From: DASRIA01 sp963816975
Lineage (GTDB): Bacteria; Actinomycetota; Thermoleophilia; Solirubrobacterales; JBBDJG01
Direction of reading: 5' to 3'
Assembly (NCBI GenBank): GCA_963816975.1
Contig: CAWFMD010000003.1
Span: 248,001-312,000 of the forward strand
DNA length: 64,000 nt
A program made the translations under genes and the position numbers. Within the stretch, counting starts at the first letter, position 1, and every line of letters begins with the position of its first letter. The notes below the pieces were generated by a model. The model worked only from the letters and a program-made list of their open reading frames with translations, had not been told where the DNA came from and did not search any database. Positions 51,207 to 60,354 of the stretch are shown here, one piece after another.

Positions 51207-52406
51207 ATGGCTGGTCGGCACGGAGGGCTGTTTGCGGTCCTGCTCGTGCTCGGCGTGCTCGCCGCGCCCGCACAGGCCGTCACCGAGTTTCCGGTCCCCA
51301 CGCCCGTGAGCCAGCCCGCCGGCATCACGCTGGGCCCTGACGGCGCCCTGTGGTTCACCGAGGAGAACGGCCACAAGATCGGCCGGATCACCACCGACGG
51401 CGACATCACCGAGTTCCAGGTGCCGACCGTGCCCAGTTCGCCGAATGAGATCACCGCGGGGCCGGACGGAGCGCTGTGGTTCACGGAGTTCGGCGCGAAC
51501 CCGCCCAAGATCGGGCGCGTCACCACGGCGGGCGTGTTCACCGAGTACGACCTCCCGCCCGGCACCGGACCCGACGGGATCACGGCGGGTCCCGACGGCG
51601 CCCTGTGGTTCACCCACAACGGCACCAACAAGATCGGCCGGATCACCACCGCCGGCGACATCACCGAGTATCCCCTGCCGGGCGGCTATCGGCCCGGTGA
51701 CATCACACCGGGGCCCGACGGGCGCCTGTGGTTCACCGAGTCCGAGGCGAACAAGATCGGCGCGATCACGATGGCGGGCTTCATCACGGAGTACGACCTG
51801 CAGCCCGGCACGGACCCCTCGGGGATCACGGCCTCGGCCGCCGCGCTGTGGTTCACCGAGCATGGCGCGAACCAGATCGGGCGGATCCCGGTGGTCGGCA
51901 TCCCGGTCACCCACCCGGGGCAGACCGGAAGCGGCCCTTCGGGCATCGCGTTCGGGTCCGACGGGGCGCTGTGGTTCACGGAGACGCTGTCCAACAGGAT
52001 CGGGCGGATGACGACCAGCGGCACGATCAGCTCGTTCGCGATTCCGACCCCCGGCAGCGAGCCGGGCGACATCGTCGCGGGCCCGGACGGCGCGATGTGG
52101 TTCACCGAGTTCGTCGGCAACAGGATCGGGCGGATCGAGGTCGGCTCCACCTATGTGCCGCCACCCGCCGCCACTCCGGGGCCGGCCCAGAACGCGCGCC
52201 CGGGAACGGCGCGGCAGGCGAGGCCCAGGTGCCGCGTGCCGGCGTTGCGTGGCCTGAGCGTGCCCAAGGCCGTCAAGCGCATCCGCCGTGCCCATTGCCG
52301 GTATCGCGTGCGTGGGAAGGGCCGGGTCGTCTCGACCAGGCCGCGCGCCGGGCAGCGCACGGCGCGCACGGTCGAGGTGAAGGCGAAGCGCACGCGGCGC
52401 AGCTGA
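51207..52406 (+). CDS. Exported Vgb-like beta-propeller with C-terminal PASTA-like domain
   Basis: The signal peptide is GLFAVLLVLGVLAAPAQA. Seven blades follow, each with I-T-x-GPDG-A-L-WFTE...NKIGRITT-x-G-x-ITEY, the virginiamycin-B-lyase propeller repeat. After a Pro/Ala linker the end (CRVPALRGLSVPKAVKRIRR...CRYRVRGKGRVVS) looks like a PASTA domain (VP.L.G.....A...L) with a likely disulfide. A wall- or lectin-like role fits better than antibiotic lyase. Paralogous to the protein at 9,996-12,095, whose C-terminus differs. Confidence 0.85.
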   Translation: MAGRHGGLFAVLLVLGVLAAPAQAVTEFPVPTPVSQPAGITLGPDGALWFTEENGHKIGRITTDGDITEFQVPTVPSSPNEITAGPDGALWFTEFGANPPKIGRVTTAGVFTEYDLPPGTGPDGITAGPDGALWFTHNGTNKIGRITTAGDITEYPLPGGYRPGDITPGPDGRLWFTESEANKIGAITMAGFITEYDLQPGTDPSGITASAAALWFTEHGANQIGRIPVVGIPVTHPGQTGSGPSGIAFGSDGALWFTETLSNRIGRMTTSGTISSFAIPTPGSEPGDIVAGPDGAMWFTEFVGNRIGRIEVGSTYVPPPAATPGPAQNARPGTARQARPRCRVPALRGLSVPKAVKRIRRAHCRYRVRGKGRVVSTRPRAGQRTARTVEVKAKRTRRS

Positions 52407-52437
52407 CCGGCGCGCCGGCCCTCTGCCCTCTACCGGA

Positions 52438-54318
52438 TCAGGGAACGAAGATGCCCTGCACCGCGAAACGACTGTTCGGCGCGGTCGTGGCCTCGCCGTC
52501 GGAGCCGCCGTCGAGCAGCTCGAGCTGGCCGATCTGCCAGATCGCGCGCTTGCCGTCGAGCACGGTGCCGGGCGCGAGCGCATTGAGCGTGGTCGACAGC
52601 GCACACGTGGATCCCACGGACATCGCGGCGGTCGCGGAGCACGGAACCTGGATCCTGCCCTCGAGCAGGAAGTCCTGAACGGTGGCGTGGTGCGATCCGC
52701 CTCCCGCGCCCACGGCGTTGAAGCCGTCGGTGACCCGCACCGCCGCGTTCGGCGTCAGCTCGCCGGTGTAGTCCGCGCCGGCCTGGTTGTTGGCGGCGCC
52801 GCAGGTCGCCACACCGGCCTTGCAGCGTACGTCGGTGATGCCGATCGCGACCGCGATGTCGGAGTCGTCGGGTGGTCCCGGAACGCCGACGATCGAACCG
52901 AACCGGATCGACCCGGCCGAGTTCAGCGGCGCGCCATTCACGTCGGGGGCCCCGACGGTCAGGAAGCTGGTGGCCTGGGCCGGCGGCGCGCATGACGAAT
53001 CGTTCGCCGCACCGCTCAACGCCGGCGGCCCGTGCAGCCGGTTCGGTGACGTGCACTTGGCAAACGCCGGGACCAGGGACACGCGGACCGGTGTCGCGCC
53101 CTTGGGGCGCGGATACCCATCGGCGCTTGACGCGAGCAGGATTGCGACGTTGTCGACAAGCTCGTTGGTGACCACCACGTCTTGATCCGCGTCGGCGTCG
53201 AAGTCGCCCACCGCCACGGACGACGGCCCGTCTCCGCTGGCGAAGTCGATCGGCCCGATGAAGGTCCCGCCGAGAGCGCCGACGAGCACCGAGACGTTGT
53301 CCGACCCCTGGTTGGCGACCGCCAGGTCCGGGTCGGAGTCGCCGCTGAACTCGCCTACGGCAACGCCGTCCGGCAGATTTCCGGCCGCAAAGTTCGTCGC
53401 CGCGCCGAAGCTCGAGCCCGCGCCACCCAGCAGCACCGAGACGTTGTGGCACAGCTCGTTGGCAACCACGAGGTCAGGGTCGGAATCGCCGTTGAACTGC
53501 CCGGTCGCGATCCACGTCGGGCCGCTGCAGACCGGGATGTTGGCCGGGCCAGTGAAGCTGCCGCCGGCGCCGCCAACCAGCACCGAGACGTTGTTGGTGG
53601 CTTCGTTTGCGACCGCCAGGTCGGGGTCGGAGTCGCCGTTGAAGTCCGCCACCGCGACGGCCCGCGGCAGCGCGCCCACGCTGAAATTGGTCGGTGCCCC
53701 GAATGTCGCCCCTGCGCCGCCGAGCAATATCGAGACGTTGCCGGAGCCCTCGTTCACTACCGCGAGGTCGGGATCGGAGTCGCCGTTGAAATCTGCCACC
53801 CCCAGGGACTGGGGTGTGGTGCCGACGGCGAAGTTCGTCGGGGCCGAGAACGTCCCCCCCGCTCCGCCGACCAGCACGGACACGTCGTTGGACGCCTCGT
53901 TCACGACCGCCAGCTCGGGGTCCGCATCGCCGTTGAAGTCGGCTGCCACGACCGCGAGCGGGGTCGTGCCGGCCACGAAGGTGGCCGGCGCGCCGAAGCT
54001 CGCACCCGCGCCGCCGAGCAGCACCGAGATGTTGTTCGACGCCTGGTTGACCACCGCCAGGTCGGGGTCGGAATCGCCGTTGAAGTTGCCGGTGATGACC
54101 GATTGCGGCGCGTTGCCCACGGCGATCGTGGTGGGACCGGCGAAGTTCACCGCGTGCGCAGCCTGGGGAGCGGCGACGATCACTCCCGCCAGCAGGCCCA
54201 CAACCAAGCCGCACCGGACACCGCGGACGTGCCTGCCGAGTTTCTTGGTCGTGATGATTGGAAGCATCCTCCGTGACGCGCGACGCTCGCCTGCTGTGGC
54301 GCGGTGGCCTCCGGCCAC
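52438..54318 (-). CDS. Exported FG-GAP/VCBS repeat protein
   Basis: The signal peptide is CGLVVGLLAGVIVAAPQAAHA. Seven repeats of about 47 residues follow, each with VAVADFNGDSDPDLAVVNE..NNVSVLLGGAGG.F, a Ca2+-binding FG-GAP/VCBS blade (DFNGDxDPD). A C-terminal region of about 220 residues has six cysteines and no known motif. The start is uncertain: GTG 54318, or ATG 54267, which has GGAGG directly against it. Confidence 0.85.
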   Translation of the reverse strand: MAGGHRATAGERRASRRMLPIITTKKLGRHVRGVRCGLVVGLLAGVIVAAPQAAHAVNFAGPTTIAVGNAPQSVITGNFNGDSDPDLAVVNQASNNISVLLGGAGASFGAPATFVAGTTPLAVVAADFNGDADPELAVVNEASNDVSVLVGGAGGTFSAPTNFAVGTTPQSLGVADFNGDSDPDLAVVNEGSGNVSILLGGAGATFGAPTNFSVGALPRAVAVADFNGDSDPDLAVANEATNNVSVLVGGAGGSFTGPANIPVCSGPTWIATGQFNGDSDPDLVVANELCHNVSVLLGGAGSSFGAATNFAAGNLPDGVAVGEFSGDSDPDLAVANQGSDNVSVLVGALGGTFIGPIDFASGDGPSSVAVGDFDADADQDVVVTNELVDNVAILLASSADGYPRPKGATPVRVSLVPAFAKCTSPNRLHGPPALSGAANDSSCAPPAQATSFLTVGAPDVNGAPLNSAGSIRFGSIVGVPGPPDDSDIAVAIGITDVRCKAGVATCGAANNQAGADYTGELTPNAAVRVTDGFNAVGAGGGSHHATVQDFLLEGRIQVPCSATAAMSVGSTCALSTTLNALAPGTVLDGKRAIWQIGQLELLDGGSDGEATTAPNSRFAVQGIFVP

Positions 54319-54375
54319 CGTTCTGCGGACCCTAACCCGGCCGCCGCCTCGCTGTCAATTCCGTGAACCGGGAGC

Positions 54376-54397
54376 CGGGGCCGCTCACGCGGCCCCG
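54376..54397 (-). terminator. Hairpin terminator after the PepSY gene
   Basis: A perfect 9-bp CGGGGCCGC/GCGGCCCCG stem with a 4-base loop, 20 bases beyond the stop of the PepSY gene. No U-run. Confidence 0.6.
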
Positions 54398-54416
54398 ACT
54401 CGCAGCGGCCGGCGTG

Positions 54417-54716
54417 CTACTCGTCCGCGAGCGCAGCGAGGACGTCGCCGGTCGATGCGTCGACCTTCACGTCCTTGGAACCCACGTCCACGTTGTAGAC
54501 GAGGCGTCCCTCGTAGTGCTCCAGGTCCGTCTCGTTGAGCGAACCGGAGGCTGCCGACTGCGCGGCCTGCTCTGCCTGTTGCTGGCTGATCTTGGCCTGG
54601 GGAGCCAGGTTCTTGCCGTCGTCGAGGCCGGAACCGCCGCTCGCGGCCGCGATGCCGGCTCCGCCGGCGGTGGCCAGCGCGAGCACGGCAACTCCTGCAG
54701 TGATGCGTCTGTTCAT
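54417..54716 (-). CDS. Small exported PepSY-domain protein
   Basis: The 99-residue protein has a signal peptide (RRITAGVAVLALATAGGAGIAAA) and one PepSY-type module (ISQQQAEQAAQSA...LEHYEGRLVYNVDVGSKDVKVDASTGDVL). PepSY domains can inhibit peptidases or act as extracytoplasmic sensors. A secreted protease is encoded 7 kb away, though no direct link can be shown. Confidence 0.85.
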   Translation of the reverse strand: MNRRITAGVAVLALATAGGAGIAAASGGSGLDDGKNLAPQAKISQQQAEQAAQSAASGSLNETDLEHYEGRLVYNVDVGSKDVKVDASTGDVLAALADE

Positions 54717-54827
54717 CGAAAGGTCTCCGTTCAGGGAGGGGACAGGTTGACGCCGCCCAAAGTGCCAGGCGCGTCTGAGAGGGCGGTGAGACGACCTGAG
54801 ACGAGCGTGAGCGTCGGGCGGGCCCGG

Positions 54828-56414
54828 CTACGGCCAGACCGAGCCCGGCGCGATCTGCGGGTCGCTCCAGACCGCTTGATCCTCCCGGCCGAGCCGCCAG
54901 ACACCGATTCCCAGCCCCCGGTCGCGCGCGAGTCGCACTCGCCTGGCGATCGTGGCCGCGTCCGGATACCAAACCTCGTGGCGGATGCCCGCAGCGTCGG
55001 TGTACGTGAAGACCCAGGCGTCCGCCAGCGGGTCCAGCACCGGCCGCGCGCCGTGGCGATCGATCAGCCGGCGCACATCGGCGTACTCGAGCGCCGTCGC
55101 CTCGTTGGCGGGGCCGCCGCCGCTCGGCCAGTCCATTCCGTACAGGTGGGTGCCCAGCACGAACCGCGCGCGGTTCGGCATCGAGGCGACGTAGTCGGCG
55201 ACGCGCCGGCACAGCTCCATGTCGTCGGGCGCGCCGGGCGCGGAGGTCGACCAGTGCCAGCCCCAGTTCATCACGAACACCCGATCGGCTGCCCCTCCCA
55301 GTGCCGCATAGTCGTAAAGGCCGGAGCGTCCCGTGGTGGTGTGCTCGTACTTCGCCGAGACCTCGACCGACACGCGCTTGCCGAGCGCATGCAGTCGTGC
55401 CCCCAGGTCGGACACGAACGACGTGAGCGCGTCGCGGTCGCCGGCGGCGCCGTTCTCGAAGTCCACGTTGATCCCGTCGTAGTCGTGCGCACGCGCGAGC
55501 TCGACGAGTCGGCTGATCGTCCGCGCGCGCACGGGCCCGTCGGTCAGGACGGAGTGCAGCGGCGCCGGGTCCTGGCAGTTGAACCGGGCGTGCACCTCGA
55601 TGCCGCGCAACCGGGACCAGCGCGTGACGAGCGCGTCGTTACGCCCGACCACCGCCCCGTCCGATGCGCGGCAGTCGAAGTACGTGGGGTAGACCGTGCC
55701 GATCTGCCGATAGTGGCGCTGCAGGTCGCGGAAGCTCTCGCCCGTGGACGCGAGCAGGAATGCGTGGACACGACCCCGGGTGGCGGCCGGACGCGCGGTC
55801 GTGACCGCGACCGGCCCGCTCGCGGCGCTCATGTACCCCTGGGTGTCGACGGTCGCGACGGTGAACCTGTATCTGGTGGCCGCGGCCAGGTTGCGATCGG
55901 CCCCCGCGAGCCCCCGCACCTGGCGCACCATCAGCTTGTCCCGGTAGATGCGATAGCCGGCGATGCGGCCGGTCCGCGGCGCGGCGGCCGACCAGGACAG
56001 CCGGACACCGGAGTCGCGGACCCGCCTGGCCCGCAGGCGCGCGGGCCTGCGCGGCGGACGGTGACCCTGAAGGACGTGCACCGCGTTGCTGCGCGGGCCG
56101 ACGTGTGCGCTGCGATCCACGCCGGCCACGCGGTACGTGGCGCCGCGCGTGGCGCGCACCCGCAGCGAGCGGCCGCGCACCCGCCGGTGGAGGCGACCAT
56201 CGCGGTATACGCGGTAACCCCGGAGCCGCCCGTCACCCGCCCTGCTCGGCGACCACACGAGCCGCACGCTGTCGTGCCGCACGCCGACGACCGCCAGGCC
56301 GGCGGGGCGATGCGGGGCCTGGAAGCGCGCCGAGGCCGCATCTGCCCCGACCGGCGGCACCAGCCCGGCGGCGACCGCGCATGCGCCGACCAGCAGGGGA
56401 TATCTCAGTCGCAC
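54828..56414 (-). CDS. Exported GH18-like glycoside hydrolase with two fibronectin III domains
   Basis: The signal peptide is LLVGACAVAAGLVPPVGADA. Two FN3 modules follow (residues about 35-115 and 120-205; RLVWSPSRAGDGRLRGYRVYRDG, RLSWSAAAPRTGRIAGYRIYRDK), then a TIM-barrel domain with the GH18 active-site strand DYDGINVDFENG (DGxxxDxE with catalytic Glu) and the late VWRLGREDQAVW. It resembles spore-wall YaaH-type/chitinase-like enzymes and would act on glycans outside the cell. Confidence 0.9.
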   Translation of the reverse strand: MRLRYPLLVGACAVAAGLVPPVGADAASARFQAPHRPAGLAVVGVRHDSVRLVWSPSRAGDGRLRGYRVYRDGRLHRRVRGRSLRVRATRGATYRVAGVDRSAHVGPRSNAVHVLQGHRPPRRPARLRARRVRDSGVRLSWSAAAPRTGRIAGYRIYRDKLMVRQVRGLAGADRNLAAATRYRFTVATVDTQGYMSAASGPVAVTTARPAATRGRVHAFLLASTGESFRDLQRHYRQIGTVYPTYFDCRASDGAVVGRNDALVTRWSRLRGIEVHARFNCQDPAPLHSVLTDGPVRARTISRLVELARAHDYDGINVDFENGAAGDRDALTSFVSDLGARLHALGKRVSVEVSAKYEHTTTGRSGLYDYAALGGAADRVFVMNWGWHWSTSAPGAPDDMELCRRVADYVASMPNRARFVLGTHLYGMDWPSGGGPANEATALEYADVRRLIDRHGARPVLDPLADAWVFTYTDAAGIRHEVWYPDAATIARRVRLARDRGLGIGVWRLGREDQAVWSDPQIAPGSVWP

Positions 56415-56496
56415 TACAGACTCGACGCATGCGGCGCAGCGACCTCATCCGCGCTGGACACATGCCCGACGGCCCGGGCCGGCGCCAAACTCGCGC

Positions 56497-57271
56497 TCAG
56501 GCCGTGACGGCGCGCCGGTAACGCGAGACCGCGAGCGGAGCGACCACCGCGATGATGCCAACCGACCAGGCGACCGCGCCCCATACGCTGTTCCCGGCGG
56601 GCGCGTCCAGCCACAGCGCGCGCATCGCGTCGACCACGACGGTGAATGGGTTCGCCTCGGCAAACCACTGGAGGCCCGCAGGCATCGACTCGACGGGAAC
56701 GAACGCCGAGGAGATGAACGTCAGCGGGAAGATGATGATGAAGCCCATGGCCTGCGCCGACTCGGGCGAGGACGCCAGCAGGCCGAACATCGCGAAGATC
56801 CACGAGAAGGCGAAGCCGAACAGCAGCAGCAGGCCGACGCCGGCCACGATCTCGGTCGCGCCGGCGTCGAACCGGAACCCGATGATCAGCCCGACCGCCA
56901 CCATGATCGCGAGCGACAGCAGGTTGGTGGCGACGTCCGCGAGCGTGCGGCCGCCGAGCACGGCGGAACGGGCCATCGGCAGGGAGCGGAAGCGGTCGAT
57001 CAGCCCCTTCTTCAGGTCGTCGGCGAGGCTCAGCGCGGTCACGAAGCCGCCGAACGCCATCGTCTGGGCGATGATCCCCGGCATCAGGAAGTCGATGTAG
57101 TCGAAGCCCGGCGTGCTGATCGCGCCGCCGAACACGTAGGCGAAGAGCAGCACGAACATGATCGGCTGCACCGTGAACGAGATCAGCAGGTCCGGCAGCA
57201 CGCGGGATGCGCAGCAGGTTGCGCTGCGCGATCACGATCGTGTCCGAAGCGGCGTAGCGCAAAGCCGTCAT
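56497..57271 (-). CDS. ABC-2 permease (DrrB-like) with one frameshift
   Basis: The N-terminus (TALRYAASDTIVIAQRNLLRIPR from ATG 57271) is in one frame. The rest (LPDLLISFTVQPIMFVLLFAYVFGGAI to SRYRRAVTA) is in another, with the break near 57,200. The protein has about six membrane helices and the ABC-2 motif FPLTFISSAFVPVESMPAGLQWFAEANPFTVVV. DrrB-type exporters move antibiotics or lipids. Its ATG overlaps the ATPase stop (ATGA). Confidence 0.85.
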
Positions 57272-58261
57272 GCGATCGCCTCCTCGGTGGCGCGCGCTTC
57301 TGCCTCCTCCTGGTCCTCGGCCGCGCGGCCGGTGAGCGCCAGGAAGACGTCGTCGAGCGTGGGCCGGTGCACCGCGATGTCGTCGATCGCCACGTCCGCC
57401 TCGTCGAGGCGCCTGCACCGCCTCGGCGATCACGCCGCTGCGGCGGTGGATCGGGAAGCGCAGGAGACCGTCGTCGCACGTGGGCTGCCCGTCGCCCAGC
57501 GCGGCCAGGGTCGCGCTCGCGGCGTCCGCGTCGGTCGGGTGCTCCAGCCTGATCTCGAGCGATTCGCCGCCGACGCGGGTCTTCAGCTCGTCCGGGCTGC
57601 CCTCGGCGATCACGCGGCCGTGGTCGATCACGGCGATCCGGTCCGCGAGCCGGTCCGCCTCGTCCAGGTACTGGGTGGTGAGCAGCACGGTCGTACCGGC
57701 CGCGACGCAGCCTTCGATCGTCGCCCAGAGGGCCAGACGGCTGCGCGGGTCGAGGCCGGTCGTGGGCTCGTCGAGGAACAGGACCTGCGGGTCGGCCACC
57801 AACGCCGCGGCGAGGTCGAGGCGGCGCCGCATGCCGCCGGAGTAGGTGCGCGCGATGCGGCCGCCCCGCCTCGAGCAGGTCGAAGCGGGCGAGCAGCTCC
57901 TCGGCGCGCGCTCGGCGAGCGGGCGCGTCCCAGGTGGTACAGGCGGCCCACCATCTCGAGGTTCTCCTTGCCCGTCAGGTTCTCGTCGACGGCCGCGTAC
58001 TGGCCCGCGAGGCCGATCTGCGTGCGCAGCTGGGCCGCGTCGCGGGCCACGTCGAATCCCGCCACCCGCGCGCGTGCCGGCGTCGGGCGGCAGCAGCGTC
58101 GTGAGGATGCGCACCGCGGTCGTCTTGCCGGCGCCGTTGGGGCCCGAGCAGGCCGAGCACGGTGCCGGCTGGGCGCCGCAGGTCGATGCCGGCGCAGCGC
58201 CTCGACGTCGCCGTAGGACTTGCGCAGGCCGTGGGCCTCGATTGCATAGCGCGTCGGACAC
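57268..58261 (-). pseudogene. ABC transporter ATPase (DrrA-like), multiply frameshifted
   Basis: Ordered fragments reconstruct a daunorubicin-resistance-type ATPase: start VSDA then IEAHGLRKSYGDVEAL, Walker A PNGAGKTTAVRILTTLLPPD, the Q-loop region IGLAGQYAAVDENLTGKENL, signature RTYSGGMRRRLDLAAALVAD, Walker B VLFLDEPTTGLDPRSRL and YLDEADRLADRIAVIDHG, and ending ATEEAIA. At least five frame changes occur in 1 kb, the last near 57,415. The downstream permease is also shifted. The pattern matches the 25.4-30.0 kb patch and points to local sequence error. Confidence 0.8.
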
Positions 58262-58307
58262 GGTTCGCAAACCTAGCAACCGCCTGACGAATAACTGTTT
58301 AGCGACC

Positions 58308-58335
58308 GCGAGAGGCCGCCGCGGCGGCCTCTCGC
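58308..58335 (-). terminator. Hairpin terminator after the CHRD gene
   Basis: A perfect 13-bp inverted repeat GCGAGAGGCCGCC/GGCGGCCTCTCGC separated by two bases, 26 bases past the CHRD stop. It forms an 11- to 12-bp stem with a CGCG-type loop; no U-run. Confidence 0.7.
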
Positions 58336-58361
58336 CCGCGGACCTGGTCGCCGCCGCGTGG

Positions 58362-58916
58362 CTAGTCGCGGTCGTGCGTGCGGCCGCCCTTGCCTGCGCG
58401 GCCGGATCCGTGGTGGCCGCGCCCGTCGACCTGGCCGCGGATCTCACCGCTGCCGAAGTTGTCCGTGTGGACGTTGGCGTACACCGCTGCGGCCTTCAGC
58501 GCGCGGACGAACTCGTCGAACTCGCCGGCGGCGATGCCCTGATCGGCCGGGCCGATCACGTCAGCCGGGACGATCGTGCCCGTCACTTCGCCGGACGCCG
58601 GGCAGGCGGGCTTGCCGCCACCGCCGCACAGGAAGGCGATCACACCGCCGTTCACTCCCTCTCGCCCGAAGTGGACGTGCGCGAACTTCACCGGTGAGCT
58701 GAGGTCGCTGTAGCGCAGCTTGAACTGGGCCGAGTCCCCGTTGACCTTGATCCTGAACTTGCCGTGGCCCGTGGTCGAGACCGCGGGCACCTCTTGATAG
58801 CCATCGAGGTGCGCCGTGAGATGCCGGCCGTTGTTCGGGTTGTGAGCCGGCGCCACCGCCACGATCAGCGCTGCCGCGACAATTGCGAACAGCCCTCCTG
58901 TCACGAGCTTCTTCAT
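58362..58916 (-). CDS. Exported CHRD-domain protein
   Basis: The 184-residue protein has a signal peptide (GGLFAIVAAALIVAVAPA) and one CHRD (chordin-like) domain: LTAHLDGYQEVPAVSTTGHGKFRIKVNGD, VKFAHVHFGREGVNGGVIAFLC, and VYANVHTDNFGSGEIRGQV, followed by a basic tail. CHRD proteins are extracellular and mostly uncharacterised in bacteria. Monocistronic, with its own terminator. Confidence 0.9.
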   Translation of the reverse strand: MKKLVTGGLFAIVAAALIVAVAPAHNPNNGRHLTAHLDGYQEVPAVSTTGHGKFRIKVNGDSAQFKLRYSDLSSPVKFAHVHFGREGVNGGVIAFLCGGGGKPACPASGEVTGTIVPADVIGPADQGIAAGEFDEFVRALKAAAVYANVHTDNFGSGEIRGQVDGRGHHGSGRAGKGGRTHDRD

Positions 58917-59032
58917 GTGACCCTCCTTTGGTCGCAGGACATCCCCCGCTCGCCGCTATTTCCGGCATCGCGGTGGGCGAAACGTAGCGATACGTCCAAA
59001 GGCGGCCCGCGCCGCCTGCTCTGCCGGTGCGC

Positions 59033-60295
59033 CTACCGCGGGAACATGCGGCGCGCGCGCCACAGCCAGCGGAAGTCCCCGCTCGGCCGCAAACGGCGTC
59101 GTGCGGCCAGGCGCAGCGGGTGCTCCCGGCCCGCGAACACGTCTGCCCAGTCCTCGAAGCGGCACTGGAAGGTGACCGTCGGATCCGCGGCGCGCCCCTG
59201 CTCCACCCGCGTATCACCGTTGGACACGACCAGATGCCACGGCTCGGCGTCCGCGAAGTCCCACTGGATGGTGCCGGGCTCGAGCGGGGCCTTGCTGTGG
59301 TCGAGGCTCGCACCGAACAGATCGAACAGCGCGGCCACCGTCTCGGGGTCGGAGCTGGGCGGTCCGAGCTTCTCGCCCAGCACGCCGCCGCGGACCAGCC
59401 GCAGGCCGTTCTCGACGCGCCGCTCGGCCGGCAGCCCGTAGGCGAAGATCGGCGGGCCGGGAAGCTCCTCCATCGGCAGGCCGGCGCTGCGCATCTTGGT
59501 CTCCAGCGACCCCGCTCCCTCGTTGGCGATGTCCTCGAGCGTGAAGCCGAACACCTCCGTGTAGCGCAGGTCCCAGCCCGGGGGCACGAGCACGGAGGCC
59601 GTCCAGGGCAGCACCTCGCGCAGCAGGTCGGCGACGGCGCGACGGCACTCTGGATCCGGCGCCGCGATGTCCGAGAGCAGCTTCACGCCGAACGCGATGT
59701 GGCGCTGCTCGTCCTGCGCGATGCGGTCCATGCCCTCGCGAAAGCCGGGGAGCAGGTCGCGCTCGTGCAGGTAGCTGGTGATGAAGTGCTGGCCGGGCTG
59801 GGCGAGCGTCGCCTCGATCACGATGTGGTAGAGCGCGATCGCCGCGGACAGGCGCGGGAGCGAGGGGTCGTGGCGCAACTCGTCGGACATCTGCTCGAGC
59901 CGGTCGAAGACCATGCGAAAGCCCCACGTCAGCTCCGGCTTGATCGCCTCCAGGCCGCCGGCCACCGTGCCGTCGCCGACGTCGCAGACCTCGTGCATGA
60001 AGCGCGCGAAGAAGACCGCGTGGCGCGCCTCGTCGACCTGCTGCGTGGCGAGGAAGTATTTCTGCTCCTCGGTGGGAGCGGCGTCGATGTAGGGCGACAG
60101 GCCGTCGGCGACGGCGTCCTCTCCCCAGAAGAAGAGCGCGTAGTTCCACAGCGCGGCCTTGCGCTCGAACTCCGTCATCTGCTCCCACCACTGGCGGCGG
60201 TCGGCGGTGAAGTCGATCTCGGTCGCGCGCCAGTTGCCGCGCTCCCAGCGGGCGTAGAGGTCCGTGTAGCTGATCTGTTGCGCGACGGTCGCCAT
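59033..60295 (-). CDS. R2-like diiron/Mn-Fe carboxylate protein fused to a C-terminal SCP2-like domain
   Basis: Residues 1 to about 310 form a ferritin-like R2 domain with the metal ligands expected: a Glu in FFWGEDAVADGL, ExxH in TQQVDEARHAVFFARF, Glu in HIVIEATLAQPGQHF and ExxH in RIAQDEQRHIAFGVKLL. Residues about 325-405 (ETVAALFDLFGASLDHS..., IQWDFADAEPWHLVVSNGDTRVEQG, ADPTVTFQCRFEDWADVFAG) look like an SCP2 sterol-carrier/lipid-binding domain. R2-like ligand-binding oxidases carry long-chain fatty ligands, so the fusion makes chemical sense. GGAGG lies 8 bases before the ATG. Divergent from a TetR gene across a double operator. Confidence 0.9.
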   Translation of the reverse strand: MATVAQQISYTDLYARWERGNWRATEIDFTADRRQWWEQMTEFERKAALWNYALFFWGEDAVADGLSPYIDAAPTEEQKYFLATQQVDEARHAVFFARFMHEVCDVGDGTVAGGLEAIKPELTWGFRMVFDRLEQMSDELRHDPSLPRLSAAIALYHIVIEATLAQPGQHFITSYLHERDLLPGFREGMDRIAQDEQRHIAFGVKLLSDIAAPDPECRRAVADLLREVLPWTASVLVPPGWDLRYTEVFGFTLEDIANEGAGSLETKMRSAGLPMEELPGPPIFAYGLPAERRVENGLRLVRGGVLGEKLGPPSSDPETVAALFDLFGASLDHSKAPLEPGTIQWDFADAEPWHLVVSNGDTRVEQGRAADPTVTFQCRFEDWADVFAGREHPLRLAARRRLRPSGDFRWLWRARRMFPR

Positions 60296-60313
60296 TGGTC
60301 TGCCTCCGGGGCC

Positions 60314-60354
60314 TTTGGTATGTTTGTACCAGCTAGTGGGACAAATGTACCAAA
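60314..60354. promoter_or_regulatory. Double TetR operator between the R2-like and TetR genes
   Basis: Two 17-bp arms, TTTGGTATGTTTGTACC and the reverse complement of TTTGGTACATTTGTCCC, match in 14 of 17 positions across a 7-base spacer. Each arm is itself a TGGTA-N6-TACCA-type palindrome, so two repressor dimers can sit side by side. The site covers the TetR start codon and lies 19 bases from the start of the R2-like gene. Confidence 0.8.

Noticed and set aside
51207..52406. Annotation as virginiamycin B lyase (antibiotic resistance)
   Set aside because: The propeller repeat matches but catalytic residues cannot be assigned and a PASTA-like tail is added; resistance function is not supported.
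54363..56507. A 714-codon + strand frame opposite the GH18-like gene
   Set aside because: Antisense shadow of a gene with a signal peptide, FN3 domains and catalytic motif; low-complexity translation.
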